Positions 7,451-15,847 of a stretch of DNA of 64,000 nucleotides are shown piece after piece. The notes under the pieces were generated by a model. The model made no database searches, had not been told where the DNA came from, and saw nothing but the letters and a program-made list of their open reading frames with translations. Position 1 is the stretch's first letter. Every line of letters begins with the position of its first letter. A program made the position numbers and the translations under genes. Origin of the DNA: Pandoraea apista (lineage in GTDB: Bacteria; Pseudomonadota; Gammaproteobacteria; Burkholderiales; Burkholderiaceae); assembly GCF_001465595.2 (NCBI RefSeq), contig NZ_CP013481.2, forward strand, positions 1,302,001-1,366,000, in the 5' to 3' direction.

Positions 7451-8932
7451 TCAGTCATCGGTTCCCAGCGTACCGCCCAGCGCCTTGACGAGCGAGAGTG
7501 TCGCGTCGATCTGACCCAGCCGCGACTGCGCCGTGTTGCGGCGCGCCTGACGGGCAAGCCGCTGCGCGTCGAGCCAGCTTTGCAGATCAATGTCCCCGGC
7601 ACGGTAGCGGGCGCTGGACAGGTCCGCCGCGCGCTGCGCCAACGTCGCGGCGCTGGCGAGCGACGCGTACTGCACCGACGTGCGCTCGCGTGCCGAGAGC
7701 GCGTCTTCGACTTCGGTGAGCGCCGTGAGCAGGGTGCTGCGGAACGTGGCGACCGCTTGTTCGTAGTCGTTGCGGGCGAGCGCGGTAGTGAAGCGCGCCG
7801 TCTGGACTTGCAGGAACGGCATGGTCAGCGTGGCCGCGAGCGTGCCCACGGGGTTGGCCAGCAGGCGCGAGAGCGAATCGCTCCCGGTGGTGGCTGCGCC
7901 GTTGAGCGTGATCGACGGATAGAACGAAAGCCGCGCGGCATCGACATCGGCCAGACGCGCACGCACACGGGTCTCGGCGGCGGCGAGATCGGGGCGTTGC
8001 GCCAGTAACGACGCGGGCAATCCCGGCGCAATGTCGGGCAGATGTGCGGGGGCGAGCGTGGCGCTTTCGGCAAAGCGTGTCTGTGCGGGAAGGCCCAACG
8101 CGTTGGCGAGCGAATGACGTGCCGTGTCGCGCAGCCGCTCCCATTCCGCCAGCGTGCCTGCCAGGGCATCGCGATCCTGCTGTGCCTGTACCGCATCGAT
8201 TGCCGAGACGGCCCCGGCGCGCCGGCGGGCGTCGACCAGCGCCACGGTCCGCTCGGCGGCGGTGAGATCCTCGGCGGCGCTGCGCACGTTCTCGTTCAGA
8301 TACGCCACCCGCCAATAGAGCGATGCGACCTGACTCGACAGCGAGAGCGCGGCTGCGCGCCGATCCCATGCACTGGCGGCGGCTTGCCACTGGGCCGCGT
8401 CGCGTTGCGCAGCGAGCTTGTGCCACAGATCGATCTCGTAGCTGATGCCAATGCTGGCGCCCGACATCGTTTGTGTCTGCCCGCTGTAGGCGAGCGCGGC
8501 CTGGCCGCCGTCCAGCGCGCGCGATTTGGCGCCGGTCACGGTGCCGGAGAACTGCGGCCAGCGATTCGCGCCGGTCAGCCCGGCTTGCAGCGCGTCGCGA
8601 TCCGCCTGCAATGCCTTGAGAGCGAGCCCGGGGTTGGTCGCCAGCGCCTGTCTGACGAGTGTGTCGAGTTGCGGGTCGCGGAACGCTTGCCACCAGGGAT
8701 CGATAGTGTTGTCGTCGCGTAGAGGCGCGTTGTCGGTGGTGCTGTGCGCGCCATCGAGCGGCGTGCCGAATTGTGCGGGGACAGGCAGCGCGGGGCGTTC
8801 ATAGTCCGTGCGTGTCAGACTGCACCCGGCGAGCATGGCGGCGACGGCGACGGCTGCGGCGCAGAGCGACAGCAGCGTCGGCATCTCGGCCAGTGTGCAG
8901 CGTGCGTGAAGACGTCTGGAAAAGCGAATCAT
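7451..8932 (-). CDS. Outer membrane efflux lipoprotein, NodT/OprM family
   Basis: A 493-residue outer membrane factor of the TolC superfamily that forms the exit duct of a tripartite pump. A lipobox (MLAGCSL) ends the signal peptide, and two OEP repeats follow, with conserved segments such as WWQAFRDPQLDTLVRQAL, YEIDLWHKL and RQDL/RPDLAAAE-type turns. Starts at 8932 (chosen) or 8884 are both possible; neither has a strong ribosome binding site. It follows macA and macB on the same strand, so it likely serves that exporter, like OpmQ in PvdRT-OpmQ. An intrinsic terminator sits right before the gene. Confidence 0.92.
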   Translation of the reverse strand: MIRFSRRLHARCTLAEMPTLLSLCAAAVAVAAMLAGCSLTRTDYERPALPVPAQFGTPLDGAHSTTDNAPLRDDNTIDPWWQAFRDPQLDTLVRQALATNPGLALKALQADRDALQAGLTGANRWPQFSGTVTGAKSRALDGGQAALAYSGQTQTMSGASIGISYEIDLWHKLAAQRDAAQWQAAASAWDRRAAALSLSSQVASLYWRVAYLNENVRSAAEDLTAAERTVALVDARRRAGAVSAIDAVQAQQDRDALAGTLAEWERLRDTARHSLANALGLPAQTRFAESATLAPAHLPDIAPGLPASLLAQRPDLAAAETRVRARLADVDAARLSFYPSITLNGAATTGSDSLSRLLANPVGTLAATLTMPFLQVQTARFTTALARNDYEQAVATFRSTLLTALTEVEDALSARERTSVQYASLASAATLAQRAADLSSARYRAGDIDLQSWLDAQRLARQARRNTAQSRLGQIDATLSLVKALGGTLGTDD

Positions 8933-8941
8933 CGAATCCGT

Positions 8942-8981
8942 CAAAAAGACCCCCGCGCGCGACACCGAATCGCGCGCGGGG
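8942..8981 (-). terminator. Intrinsic terminator between macB and the outer membrane lipoprotein gene
   Basis: On the minus strand a perfect 12-bp GC-rich stem (8981-8970 with 8962-8951, seven-base loop) is followed by GGTCTTTTT. It begins 58 bases after the macB stop and its U tract ends about ten bases before the lipoprotein ATG. No promoter fits between, so expression of the lipoprotein gene needs read-through or processing. Confidence 0.85.
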
Positions 8982-9039
8982 TATAAAGCCATCCCGAGCC
9001 AGAGGGGGGCGCTGCGGGACGGTTGGGGGTAAATCAAAA

Positions 9040-11112
9040 TCACTCGCGCGCCAGGGCGTCGACCGGGTCGAGCCGCGCGGCACTGCGCGCGGGCCACCAG
9101 CCACTCACGACACCGATGGCGCATGAACACATCACTGCGGCGGTAACCGTGCGCACCGAAAACACCACGGCGACTTGCGGCACGAGGGCCGCCACGAGCC
9201 AGCCGATCGCGCAGGACAGCGCGACACCGACGGCGCCGCCCATCAGGCAGACGAGCACCGCTTCGATCAGGAACTGCCGGAGAATGTCCTGACGGCGCGC
9301 GCCGATGGCGCGTCGAATGCCGATCTCACGGGTGCGTTCTGTGACCGATACCAACATGATGTTCATCACGCCAATGCCGCCCACCACGAGCGAGATCAAC
9401 GCCACGAACGAGAGCAGCAGTGTGAGCATCTGGCTCGTGCGCGAGATCGACTTCACGATGGTGTCCATGTTGAACGTGAAGAAGTCTTTCTGACCGTGCG
9501 CCCGCGTGAGCGCGCGGATGATGCCGACCTCGGCCGCCGCCGGCGGATGCCCGTCGAGAATCCGCACGGTGATCGACTCGAGATGCTGCTGCCCCGCCAG
9601 ACGGCTCGCCACCGTCGTCCACGGAACATAAACGTTGAGCGAGCGGCTCACGAACATCGACGAGCGATCGCGCACCACACCGATGATTCGCAATGGCAGG
9701 GACCCTGCGAGCACGGTCTGACCGATGGGATCGCCACCATTCGGCATGAGCTTCCTCAGCGTGTTTTCGCCGAGAAGCGCCACTTGCGCCTGACGCTCGA
9801 CTTCCGCAGCATCGAAGCTGCGCCCGCGCGCGAGCTTCAGGCCGTTCGCCCGCAGGAAATCGGCGCCTTCGCCATGCACCTGCGCGTCGGTGTCGAGACG
9901 CCCGAAACGCATGCGCGCGGTACGCGGCCCGACTTGCGGTGTCACGCTGTCGGTGTACGGCTGGGCCGCGAGCAGGGCGGCGTCGCGCGGCAGCAGCGTG
10001 CGAATCTCGGCGGCCTTGTCGTCGTTGAAATCCTTGCCGCGGATCACGGTGATCGTGTTGGGCGCGATATTGCCGATGTCGTTGAGCACGCGTTGCTTCG
10101 TGCCCTCGCCGATGGCCGAGAGCGACACGACCGACGTGATGCCGATGACGATGCCGAGCATCGTCAGTCCGGTGCGCAGCCGGTGCGACGCCAGCGCATG
10201 CCACGCCATCGACAGGCTTTCCGAGAACGTCGGCCAGCCACGTAGCCAGCCAGTGAGAGATCCGGCGCGAGGGCGGCTCGCGGCGGCCGCCGGGTCCCGC
10301 TCCCGGGCGCTTTTGCGCGATGTCTCGTATCGCTTCGTGTCGACTGGATCGGAGGGCGGCCGGTGACGCGTATCGCCTGGGTTGTCTGGTTCGTCCTGCG
10401 CGCTCGGCGCGATCGGATCGTTCAGGCGATCGCGCACGATCCGGCCGTCGGCAATCTCGATGATGCGTTGCGCCCACGCCGCCACGCCGGGATCGTGGGT
10501 CACGAGAATGATCGTATGCCCGCGTGCATGCAATTCGCGCAGGATCTGCATGACCTCATGGCCGCTCCGGCTGTCGAGCGCGCCGGTCGGTTCGTCGGCG
10601 AGTATGATGTCGCCCCCGTTCATCAGCGCCCGCGCAATGCTCACGCGTTGCTGCTGCCCGCCCGACATTTGCGATGGCCGATGCGACAGATGTTTGCCGA
10701 GTCCAAGGCGCTCCAGCAGTGCTGCCGAGCGTGCAGCGCGGCGCTCCTTAGGCGAGCCGGCGTACACGGCGGGCACTTCGACATTACCTTGCGCCGTGAG
10801 ATGCCCCATCAAATGGTAACGCTGGAAGATAAAGCCGAAGTGCTCGCGCCGACGTGCGGCGAGTGCATCGTCGCTGAGCGAGGCGACGTCGTGGCCGTCG
10901 ATTTCGTAGCGTCCGCTGCTGGCCCGGTCGAGGCAGCCGAGCACGTTCATCAGTGTCGACTTGCCGGAGCCTGACGGCCCCATGATCGCCACCATTTCGC
11001 CGCGCCCGATCTCGAGTTCCACGTCGCGCAGTACGGTGACGGCGCCTACGCCCTCGCCGAACGTGCGCGAGATGCCCGTGAGGCGCAGCAACGGGGCGGC
11101 GGTGCGGGTCAC
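9040..11112 (-). CDS. macB: MacB-type ABC exporter (ATPase-permease fusion)
   Basis: A 690-residue type VII ABC exporter half-transporter. The N-terminal ATPase has Walker A (GPSGSGKST, residues 45-53), signature MSGGQQQRVSIARAL and Walker B (IILADEPTGALDS). After a charged linker come one membrane helix, a large periplasmic MacB core domain, and three C-terminal helices including the FtsX-like stretch LVVGGIGVMNIMLVSV. It drives export from the periplasm through MacA and an outer membrane factor. Substrates in the family include macrolides, heme or siderophores and peptides; the one here is unknown. The ATG overlaps the macA stop by four bases. Confidence 0.96.
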   Translation of the reverse strand: MTRTAAPLLRLTGISRTFGEGVGAVTVLRDVELEIGRGEMVAIMGPSGSGKSTLMNVLGCLDRASSGRYEIDGHDVASLSDDALAARRREHFGFIFQRYHLMGHLTAQGNVEVPAVYAGSPKERRAARSAALLERLGLGKHLSHRPSQMSGGQQQRVSIARALMNGGDIILADEPTGALDSRSGHEVMQILRELHARGHTIILVTHDPGVAAWAQRIIEIADGRIVRDRLNDPIAPSAQDEPDNPGDTRHRPPSDPVDTKRYETSRKSARERDPAAAASRPRAGSLTGWLRGWPTFSESLSMAWHALASHRLRTGLTMLGIVIGITSVVSLSAIGEGTKQRVLNDIGNIAPNTITVIRGKDFNDDKAAEIRTLLPRDAALLAAQPYTDSVTPQVGPRTARMRFGRLDTDAQVHGEGADFLRANGLKLARGRSFDAAEVERQAQVALLGENTLRKLMPNGGDPIGQTVLAGSLPLRIIGVVRDRSSMFVSRSLNVYVPWTTVASRLAGQQHLESITVRILDGHPPAAAEVGIIRALTRAHGQKDFFTFNMDTIVKSISRTSQMLTLLLSFVALISLVVGGIGVMNIMLVSVTERTREIGIRRAIGARRQDILRQFLIEAVLVCLMGGAVGVALSCAIGWLVAALVPQVAVVFSVRTVTAAVMCSCAIGVVSGWWPARSAARLDPVDALARE

Positions 11113-12269
11113 AGCAGGCTCCCGGTATCGCCGCCGCCGGGCGGTGCATCGGTCGGATCGGCGGTCACGACCCGATCGCCTTCGGACAAGCCGTCGAGCG
11201 CCTGCGCCGTGAGCCGGTTATCGAGCCCGATCTTGACCCAGCGCGCGTGCGCGTCGCCGTGCTTGTCGAGCACGCGTACGCGATAGCGGCCGTCGGCGCG
11301 CTTCTCGCCGAGGGCGACCGACGGAAACGTCAGCGCATTGGCAATGCGCGCGCGCACGATCGAGACCTGCGCAGTCATGTCGGGACGCAGTACGCCGTTC
11401 GGGTTCGGCACGTCGAAGAGCGCGTTGAAAAAGATCGCGTTGTTGATCTTCTCGGGCGAGGGCTGAATGACACGCAGCCGGCCTTCATAGCGCGTTTCGG
11501 GAGCGCCGAGAATCGTGAAATACACATGCTGGCCTTCGCGGATACGCACGACGTCGGCCTCGGACACCTGCGCGCGAATGGTCATCATCGTCAGATCGGC
11601 GACCTTCAGTATGGTCGGGATCTGATAGATCGCCGTGACCGTTTGACCTTCTTGCGTGGTGATGGCCGTGACCGTTCCGCTGATCGGTGCGGTGATGCGC
11701 GTGTGCGACAGGTTCGTGCGGGCTTTGTCGACCTTCACGTTCTGCTGACGGATTTGCGAGTCGAGCGATGCCAGTTCGGCCGTCAGGGCGTCGGACTCGG
11801 TGCGCGCCTTTTCCAGATCGCGTGGCGAAGTGGCGTCGTCGCGGGCCAATTGGCGCTGGCGTGCCAACTCTCGCTGGGCCTGCGCCTGACGAATCGCCTT
11901 GGCGCGACGATCCGCCACCAGCGTGGTGAGCCCGGCGCTCGCTTCGCGCAGATCGTTGTCGCTCGATGTCGGATCGATTTCCGCGAGAAGTTGCCCCTTG
12001 GTGACGTGATCGCCGAGCACCACCTTGAGCGAGCGCAACTGCCCGTTGGCCTGCGAGCCGACCTCCACCTGCCTGATGGGTTGAAGCACGCCCGTGGCAA
12101 GCACGGCGTCTTCGAGATCGCCGCGCGTGACTTTCGCGCTGAGATACGCGGGCGGCTTTGGGTGCGGCCACAGCCAGATAGCGAGACCGCAAATAGCAAC
12201 GAGCGCCGCCACGCCGAACTTGCGACGGCGCGTAAGACATGCAAGGGGGAACACAGTGAAACGCTTCAT
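11109..12269 (-). CDS. macA: MacA-type periplasmic adaptor (membrane fusion protein)
   Basis: A 386-residue adaptor linking MacB to the outer membrane factor. It has an N-terminal membrane anchor (residues about 14-32, ending before PHPKPP), a lipoyl-like half (LKVVLGDHVTKGQLLAEIDP), a long helical hairpin (about residues 110-190) and the second half ITAPISGTVTAITTQEGQTV, then beta-barrel and membrane-proximal domains. The ATG at 12269 is preferred to a TTG at 12299. It overlaps macB by four bases, so both are co-translated. The gene order macA-macB-outer membrane lipoprotein matches PvdRT-OpmQ-like systems. Confidence 0.93.
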   Translation of the reverse strand: MKRFTVFPLACLTRRRKFGVAALVAICGLAIWLWPHPKPPAYLSAKVTRGDLEDAVLATGVLQPIRQVEVGSQANGQLRSLKVVLGDHVTKGQLLAEIDPTSSDNDLREASAGLTTLVADRRAKAIRQAQAQRELARQRQLARDDATSPRDLEKARTESDALTAELASLDSQIRQQNVKVDKARTNLSHTRITAPISGTVTAITTQEGQTVTAIYQIPTILKVADLTMMTIRAQVSEADVVRIREGQHVYFTILGAPETRYEGRLRVIQPSPEKINNAIFFNALFDVPNPNGVLRPDMTAQVSIVRARIANALTFPSVALGEKRADGRYRVRVLDKHGDAHARWVKIGLDNRLTAQALDGLSEGDRVVTADPTDAPPGGGDTGSLL

Positions 12270-12392
12270 CGATCGGAAATCAGCCCATGGATTCCGCAAT
12301 GTGCGGACCTGTGGCGATCCTAATCAATGGGGGCGTTGCAAACTGTTTTCAGTTGTTGGGACTTTGTGAACAGAGTTGACCTGCGCGCGAGG

Positions 12393-13025
12393 TCACGGCA
12401 AGGGACGGGCGCCAGCGGGCAAGTCGGGATGTTCGGGCGTTGGATAAGTCAGACGCGGCAGGGGCGCGCCCGGACGTCGCACCACCACCTGGTCGACCAC
12501 CGCTTCCACATCGGCGGTCTCACCCAGCGCCTTGAGGAATTTCGCCAGGGCAAAGCCGGGGGCGATACACCCCTGTACGACGACGATGCGGCGTTGAAAT
12601 GTCAACCAGAGCGATGTTTGCGTGGCCCACGGAATATCGGCGGCAATGCTTGAGAGTCGTCGCTGGGCGGCTTCGGCGATCTCCGCGTCGTAGCGATAAC
12701 TGTTCGACAGCCGGCAGCGTCCTTCGAGCCAGCAGTGATTCCCCTTTTCGATACGGTGATGCGCGTCGGCCAGCCAGTCGGATTCGCGCATGGCGGGGCC
12801 AAGTGGAATGGGACAGTCGGGGATGGCTGTGGAAATATGGAGAAAGGGATCGTGGCCGAAATTCTGCACGGTCGCGGCGGCCGGCATACCGGAGACCGGG
12901 CCCGATGCCCCGCCGGCCCCGTCTGACAAGGCGTTCGGGGCGGCCGGGGCAGAGGCGTTTAACGAGAGCGCCGTCATCAGGACGATTGCGCTGCGACTGC
13001 ACAGTGTGAAGATTGCCCGGCACAT
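12393..13025 (-). CDS. Secreted BON-domain protein
   Basis: A 210-residue protein with a Sec signal peptide (cleavage near residue 27-30, after LSLNASAPAAP) and a C-terminal BON domain at about residues 115-195: helix AEIAEAAQRRL, strand RRIVVVQGCIAPG, helix FALAKFLKALGE and the ending AVVDQVVV. BON domains bind membranes or lipids in OsmY- or secretin-type proteins. The middle carries two cysteines (NHCWLEGRCRL) that could pair in the periplasm. It lies upstream of macA on the same strand with a 123-base gap and may share its transcript. The ATG at 13025 was chosen because it begins the signal peptide; the frame is open further up. Confidence 0.7.
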   Translation of the reverse strand: MCRAIFTLCSRSAIVLMTALSLNASAPAAPNALSDGAGGASGPVSGMPAAATVQNFGHDPFLHISTAIPDCPIPLGPAMRESDWLADAHHRIEKGNHCWLEGRCRLSNSYRYDAEIAEAAQRRLSSIAADIPWATQTSLWLTFQRRIVVVQGCIAPGFALAKFLKALGETADVEAVVDQVVVRRPGAPLPRLTYPTPEHPDLPAGARPLP

Positions 13026-13193
13026 GCTGCCTCCCGTGCGACATGCAAGCAATGTGGATAATGCCGTGGTATCGGCGCGCACGCGGCGAAATGGATATAA
13101 TTGCACGCTATATCGCTTAACGTCGCCTAAATATCTGGCTTCTCGGTATTTGACGGCTTGCCACGCCGATATCCGGGGGCGATCGACCTTACC

Positions 13194-13215
13194 AATCCTT
13201 TCTGAAATAAGGATT
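13194..13215. promoter_or_regulatory. Inverted repeat between the BON gene and the two-component operon
   Basis: AATCCTT (13194-13200) and AAGGATT (13209-13215) form a 7-bp inverted repeat with an eight-base spacer in a 279-base divergent intergenic region that is AT-richer than its surroundings. It may be an operator; no regulator can be assigned. Confidence 0.3.
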
Positions 13216-13304
13216 AGGCGCCATTTTATAAGATGCTTCGGCCAACGCGAGACTGGACGGGCGGGCAAACTGCGGTGTATCTCGACACCGAAGGAGCATC
13301 AGTC

Positions 13305-13526
13305 ATGTCCATGGGGATTGGCGCGCCGGGTGCGGCGCTGCATCGCGCCTGGCGTTTGCCGGGGCAGGGATCTGCCGCGACGGTCGGTACACACCGGGCA
13401 ACGTCGTCGCCGGATCGATTTACGAATGCGCTGCGGGCGCTCTCCAGTACGCCGGAGCCACCCGCCGTGACGCAAGACAGTGCCGTGCAACTGTCGCAAG
13501 ACGCGCGCGCACCGCGTCAAACTTAA
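13305..13526 (+). CDS. Small hypothetical protein ahead of a response regulator
   Basis: A 73-codon frame from an ATG preceded by AAGGAG at the usual distance, ending 17 bases before the response-regulator ATG. The protein is polar, rich in Ala, Ser, Pro and Arg, with no membrane segment or recognised domain. Position and ribosome binding site favour a real gene cotranscribed with the two-component system, perhaps an accessory or leader protein. The composition is also that of a chance frame in GC-rich DNA, so the call is tentative. Confidence 0.35.
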   Translation: MSMGIGAPGAALHRAWRLPGQGSAATVGTHRATSSPDRFTNALRALSSTPEPPAVTQDSAVQLSQDARAPRQT

Positions 13527-13543
13527 ATTACCGAGAGAATTTC

Positions 13544-14404
13544 ATGAGTCTGCATGTTCTGCTGGTCGATGACGATCCTGTCGTTCGCGACCTCTTGCGC
13601 GAATTGCTGCATGCCAATGGCATGCAGGTCTCGGTGCTTCACAACGGTGCGTCGCTGCTGCGCCGGCTCGAACTCGAGCGGCCGTCGGTGATTCTGCTCG
13701 ACATCATGATGCCGGAGCGCGATGGCCTGCGGGCGTTGCAGGATCTGCGCGCCGCCGGCGAAGACATCCCGGTCATCATGCTCTCGGCGCGCGGCGGTCC
13801 GCTCGACCGGGCACTCGGGCTGGAATTGGGCGCGGACGACTATCTCGCCAAGCCCTTCGATCCGCGCGAGTTGCTGGCCCGCATTCACGCGGTGCTGCGC
13901 CGTCGCGGGCCGGTGGCCGCCAGCGCGCCCGATGCACGCGCGCCGTACCGTTTCGGCCCGTTCGAACTCGATTTCTCGCTGCGCACATTGCAGCGCGAGG
14001 GCGAGCGTCTGCCGCTGCGCGATACGGAATTCGCCATGCTCAAGGCGTTCACGCAGCATCCGATGCAGGTGCTGCCGCGCGTGAAGCTGCATGCCATGCT
14101 CTACGGCGACGGAATTGCGTTCCGCGATCGCAGTCTGGACGTGCCGGTGTGGCGTCTGCGGCGTCTCATCGAAACCGACCCGTCGGAGCCGCGTTACATC
14201 CAGACGATTCGCGGCAAGGGCTACGTGTTCGTGCCTGGCGGCGAATTGTCCGAAGGTGCGACGTCCGACGCGCGTGAGCGATCCGGTGGTGAGGACGTTG
14301 GCGATGGCGAGAACCACAGCGACAGTGGCAGCGCGTTGTCGCTCGCTCCGTCGGCATCGGTCAACAAGCGAACGGTGCGCGGCTGGCGGGAGTCGGTTGC
14401 GTGA
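13544..14404 (+). CDS. OmpR-family response regulator
   Basis: A 286-residue DNA-binding response regulator. The receiver domain has the acidic pair D10/D11, phospho-acceptor D53 (LLDIMMP), S81 and K103 (YLAKPF). The C-terminal winged helix runs to about residue 237 with RYIQTIRGKGYVFVPGG, which marks the OmpR/PhoB class. An extra tail of about 48 polar residues follows, which is unusual for the family. The last bases overlap the kinase gene (GTGA), so the pair is translationally coupled. It is a close relative of the second regulator at 35264-36010. Targets are unknown; the divergent BON gene and the mac genes beyond it are candidates. Confidence 0.93.
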   Translation: MSLHVLLVDDDPVVRDLLRELLHANGMQVSVLHNGASLLRRLELERPSVILLDIMMPERDGLRALQDLRAAGEDIPVIMLSARGGPLDRALGLELGADDYLAKPFDPRELLARIHAVLRRRGPVAASAPDARAPYRFGPFELDFSLRTLQREGERLPLRDTEFAMLKAFTQHPMQVLPRVKLHAMLYGDGIAFRDRSLDVPVWRLRRLIETDPSEPRYIQTIRGKGYVFVPGGELSEGATSDARERSGGEDVGDGENHSDSGSALSLAPSASVNKRTVRGWRESVA

Positions 14405-15744
14405 ATCTGCGCTGGCCGCTGCGCGACTCCCTGTTCGCGCGCATGGCATGGCTGGGCATTGCCGTGTTGCTGGTGATGCATCTGGTGTGGAGCGCGCTGG
14501 TGTTTTACCAGCGTCCGCGCCAGCAGGTGGACGGCTTCGCCCGCGGTTTGCTGGTTGCGATTCAGAGCGTGGACCAGCGGGCGGTCGCCCCCGGTAGCCT
14601 TGCACCGCCGCACGGGCTTCGGCGCGTGCCGCTGGCGCAAGCCCCGGCCTTTGCCGATGGTGCGGACGACGAGCGTGCTGCCCGACTACGTCAGGAACTG
14701 CTCTCGCGATTGCCGCCGGGTACGCAGTTGCACATGGTCAACGAGCGCAAGCGAGGCAGCCTGTGGGTCTTGCTGCCGCAGCACACCGAGTGGATCGTGA
14801 TCGGCCTCGACTTGCCGCCGATGCCGCCGTTCGTGCGCGAGACGGTAGGCATTCTGATCGGCGCGGTGTTGCTGGCGTTGCTGATGGCATGGCAAATGCA
14901 GCGGCCGATTGCGCGAGTGGCGCAAGCGGCGCGCGTGATTGCGCGGGGGCGCCGCCCGGCGTTGTTGCCCGAGCAGGGGCCGCATGAGTTGCGCGACCTC
15001 ACGCACGCCTTTAACGACATGGCCAAGCGGCTTGCCGAAGCCGAAGACAATCAGGCAATCATGCTCGCCGGCATTGCGCACGATTTGAAGTCGCCGCTCA
15101 CGCGGTTGCGTTTGCGCGCCGATCTGATCGACAGCGAGAGTTCGCGCGACGGGTTCGTGCGCGACATCGCATCCATCGATCACATCGTGCAGCAGTTTCT
15201 CGCTTACGCGCGCGACGAAGCCGATACGAGTCCGCAGGTGGGTGTCGACGCGTTTCTGCGCGAGCAATTCCCGGCAGACGAAGACGAAGGCAACGGCGTT
15301 GCGGCTGCACCGGCCAGTGCAGACCCGGAAGCGGACGCCTCGCTGTTCGTTTGTCATTTGCGTGCCGGCCCGGGCTTCACGTTGCCGCGAACGCTGCTTG
15401 ACCGGGTGATGTCCAATCTTGTCGACAACGCGCTGGAGCACGGTGAGGCGCCGGTGCGTCTGGCAACGTGGTGCGAGGGTGCCGAGGGATATATCGAAGT
15501 GAGCGATTGCGGGGCCGGAATCCCCGACGATCAGGTGGCGCTGGCGATGCGGCCGTTCGTGCGGCTGGACGCATCGCGTGGCGGGGAAGGCCATTGCGGA
15601 CTGGGTCTGTCGCTGGTCGGGCGGTTGGTCGAGGGACTGGGCGGCACCGTGCGTCTGGACAAGGCGCAGGGCGGTGGTCTGCGGGTCACGCTGCGTTTGC
15701 CGCTGACTTCGGCGAACGGGCCGGCGGGCGCTCAGGCCGCCTGA
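14401..15744 (+). CDS. EnvZ-like sensor histidine kinase
   Basis: A 447-residue membrane kinase starting with GTG that overlaps the regulator stop. It has two membrane helices (about 17-38 and 142-162) around a periplasmic segment of roughly 100 residues, a HAMP linker, an H-box (IAGIAHDLKSPLTRLRLRAD) and an ATPase domain with the N-box NLVDNALEHG, G1 box CGAGIP and G2 box GHCGLGLSLV. It phosphorylates the neighbouring OmpR-type regulator. The signal is unknown. About 25 residues of acidic and alanine-rich sequence (EDEGNGVAAAPASADPEAD) interrupt the region between the H-box and N-box, which is longer than usual. Confidence 0.93.
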   Translation: MNLRWPLRDSLFARMAWLGIAVLLVMHLVWSALVFYQRPRQQVDGFARGLLVAIQSVDQRAVAPGSLAPPHGLRRVPLAQAPAFADGADDERAARLRQELLSRLPPGTQLHMVNERKRGSLWVLLPQHTEWIVIGLDLPPMPPFVRETVGILIGAVLLALLMAWQMQRPIARVAQAARVIARGRRPALLPEQGPHELRDLTHAFNDMAKRLAEAEDNQAIMLAGIAHDLKSPLTRLRLRADLIDSESSRDGFVRDIASIDHIVQQFLAYARDEADTSPQVGVDAFLREQFPADEDEGNGVAAAPASADPEADASLFVCHLRAGPGFTLPRTLLDRVMSNLVDNALEHGEAPVRLATWCEGAEGYIEVSDCGAGIPDDQVALAMRPFVRLDASRGGEGHCGLGLSLVGRLVEGLGGTVRLDKAQGGGLRVTLRLPLTSANGPAGAQAA

Positions 15745-15847
15745 GCGGTTCGAACGCTTGCCGGATTATCCGGCTCGAAGGGCTCAGGCGCTGCAATGTG
15801 CCGTCCGAGCCGTCCGAGCCGTCTGAATCGTCATCACGCAACCGACC

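Noticed and set aside
13096..13101. Perfect TATAAT in the BON/two-component gap
   Set aside because: No -35 at a workable distance (GC-rich there); not reported as a promoter.
15749..15779. Hairpin with GCCGGA-TTA-TCCGGC between the kinase and ppk2 genes
   Set aside because: Short stem without a U tract on either strand; not strong enough to call a terminator.
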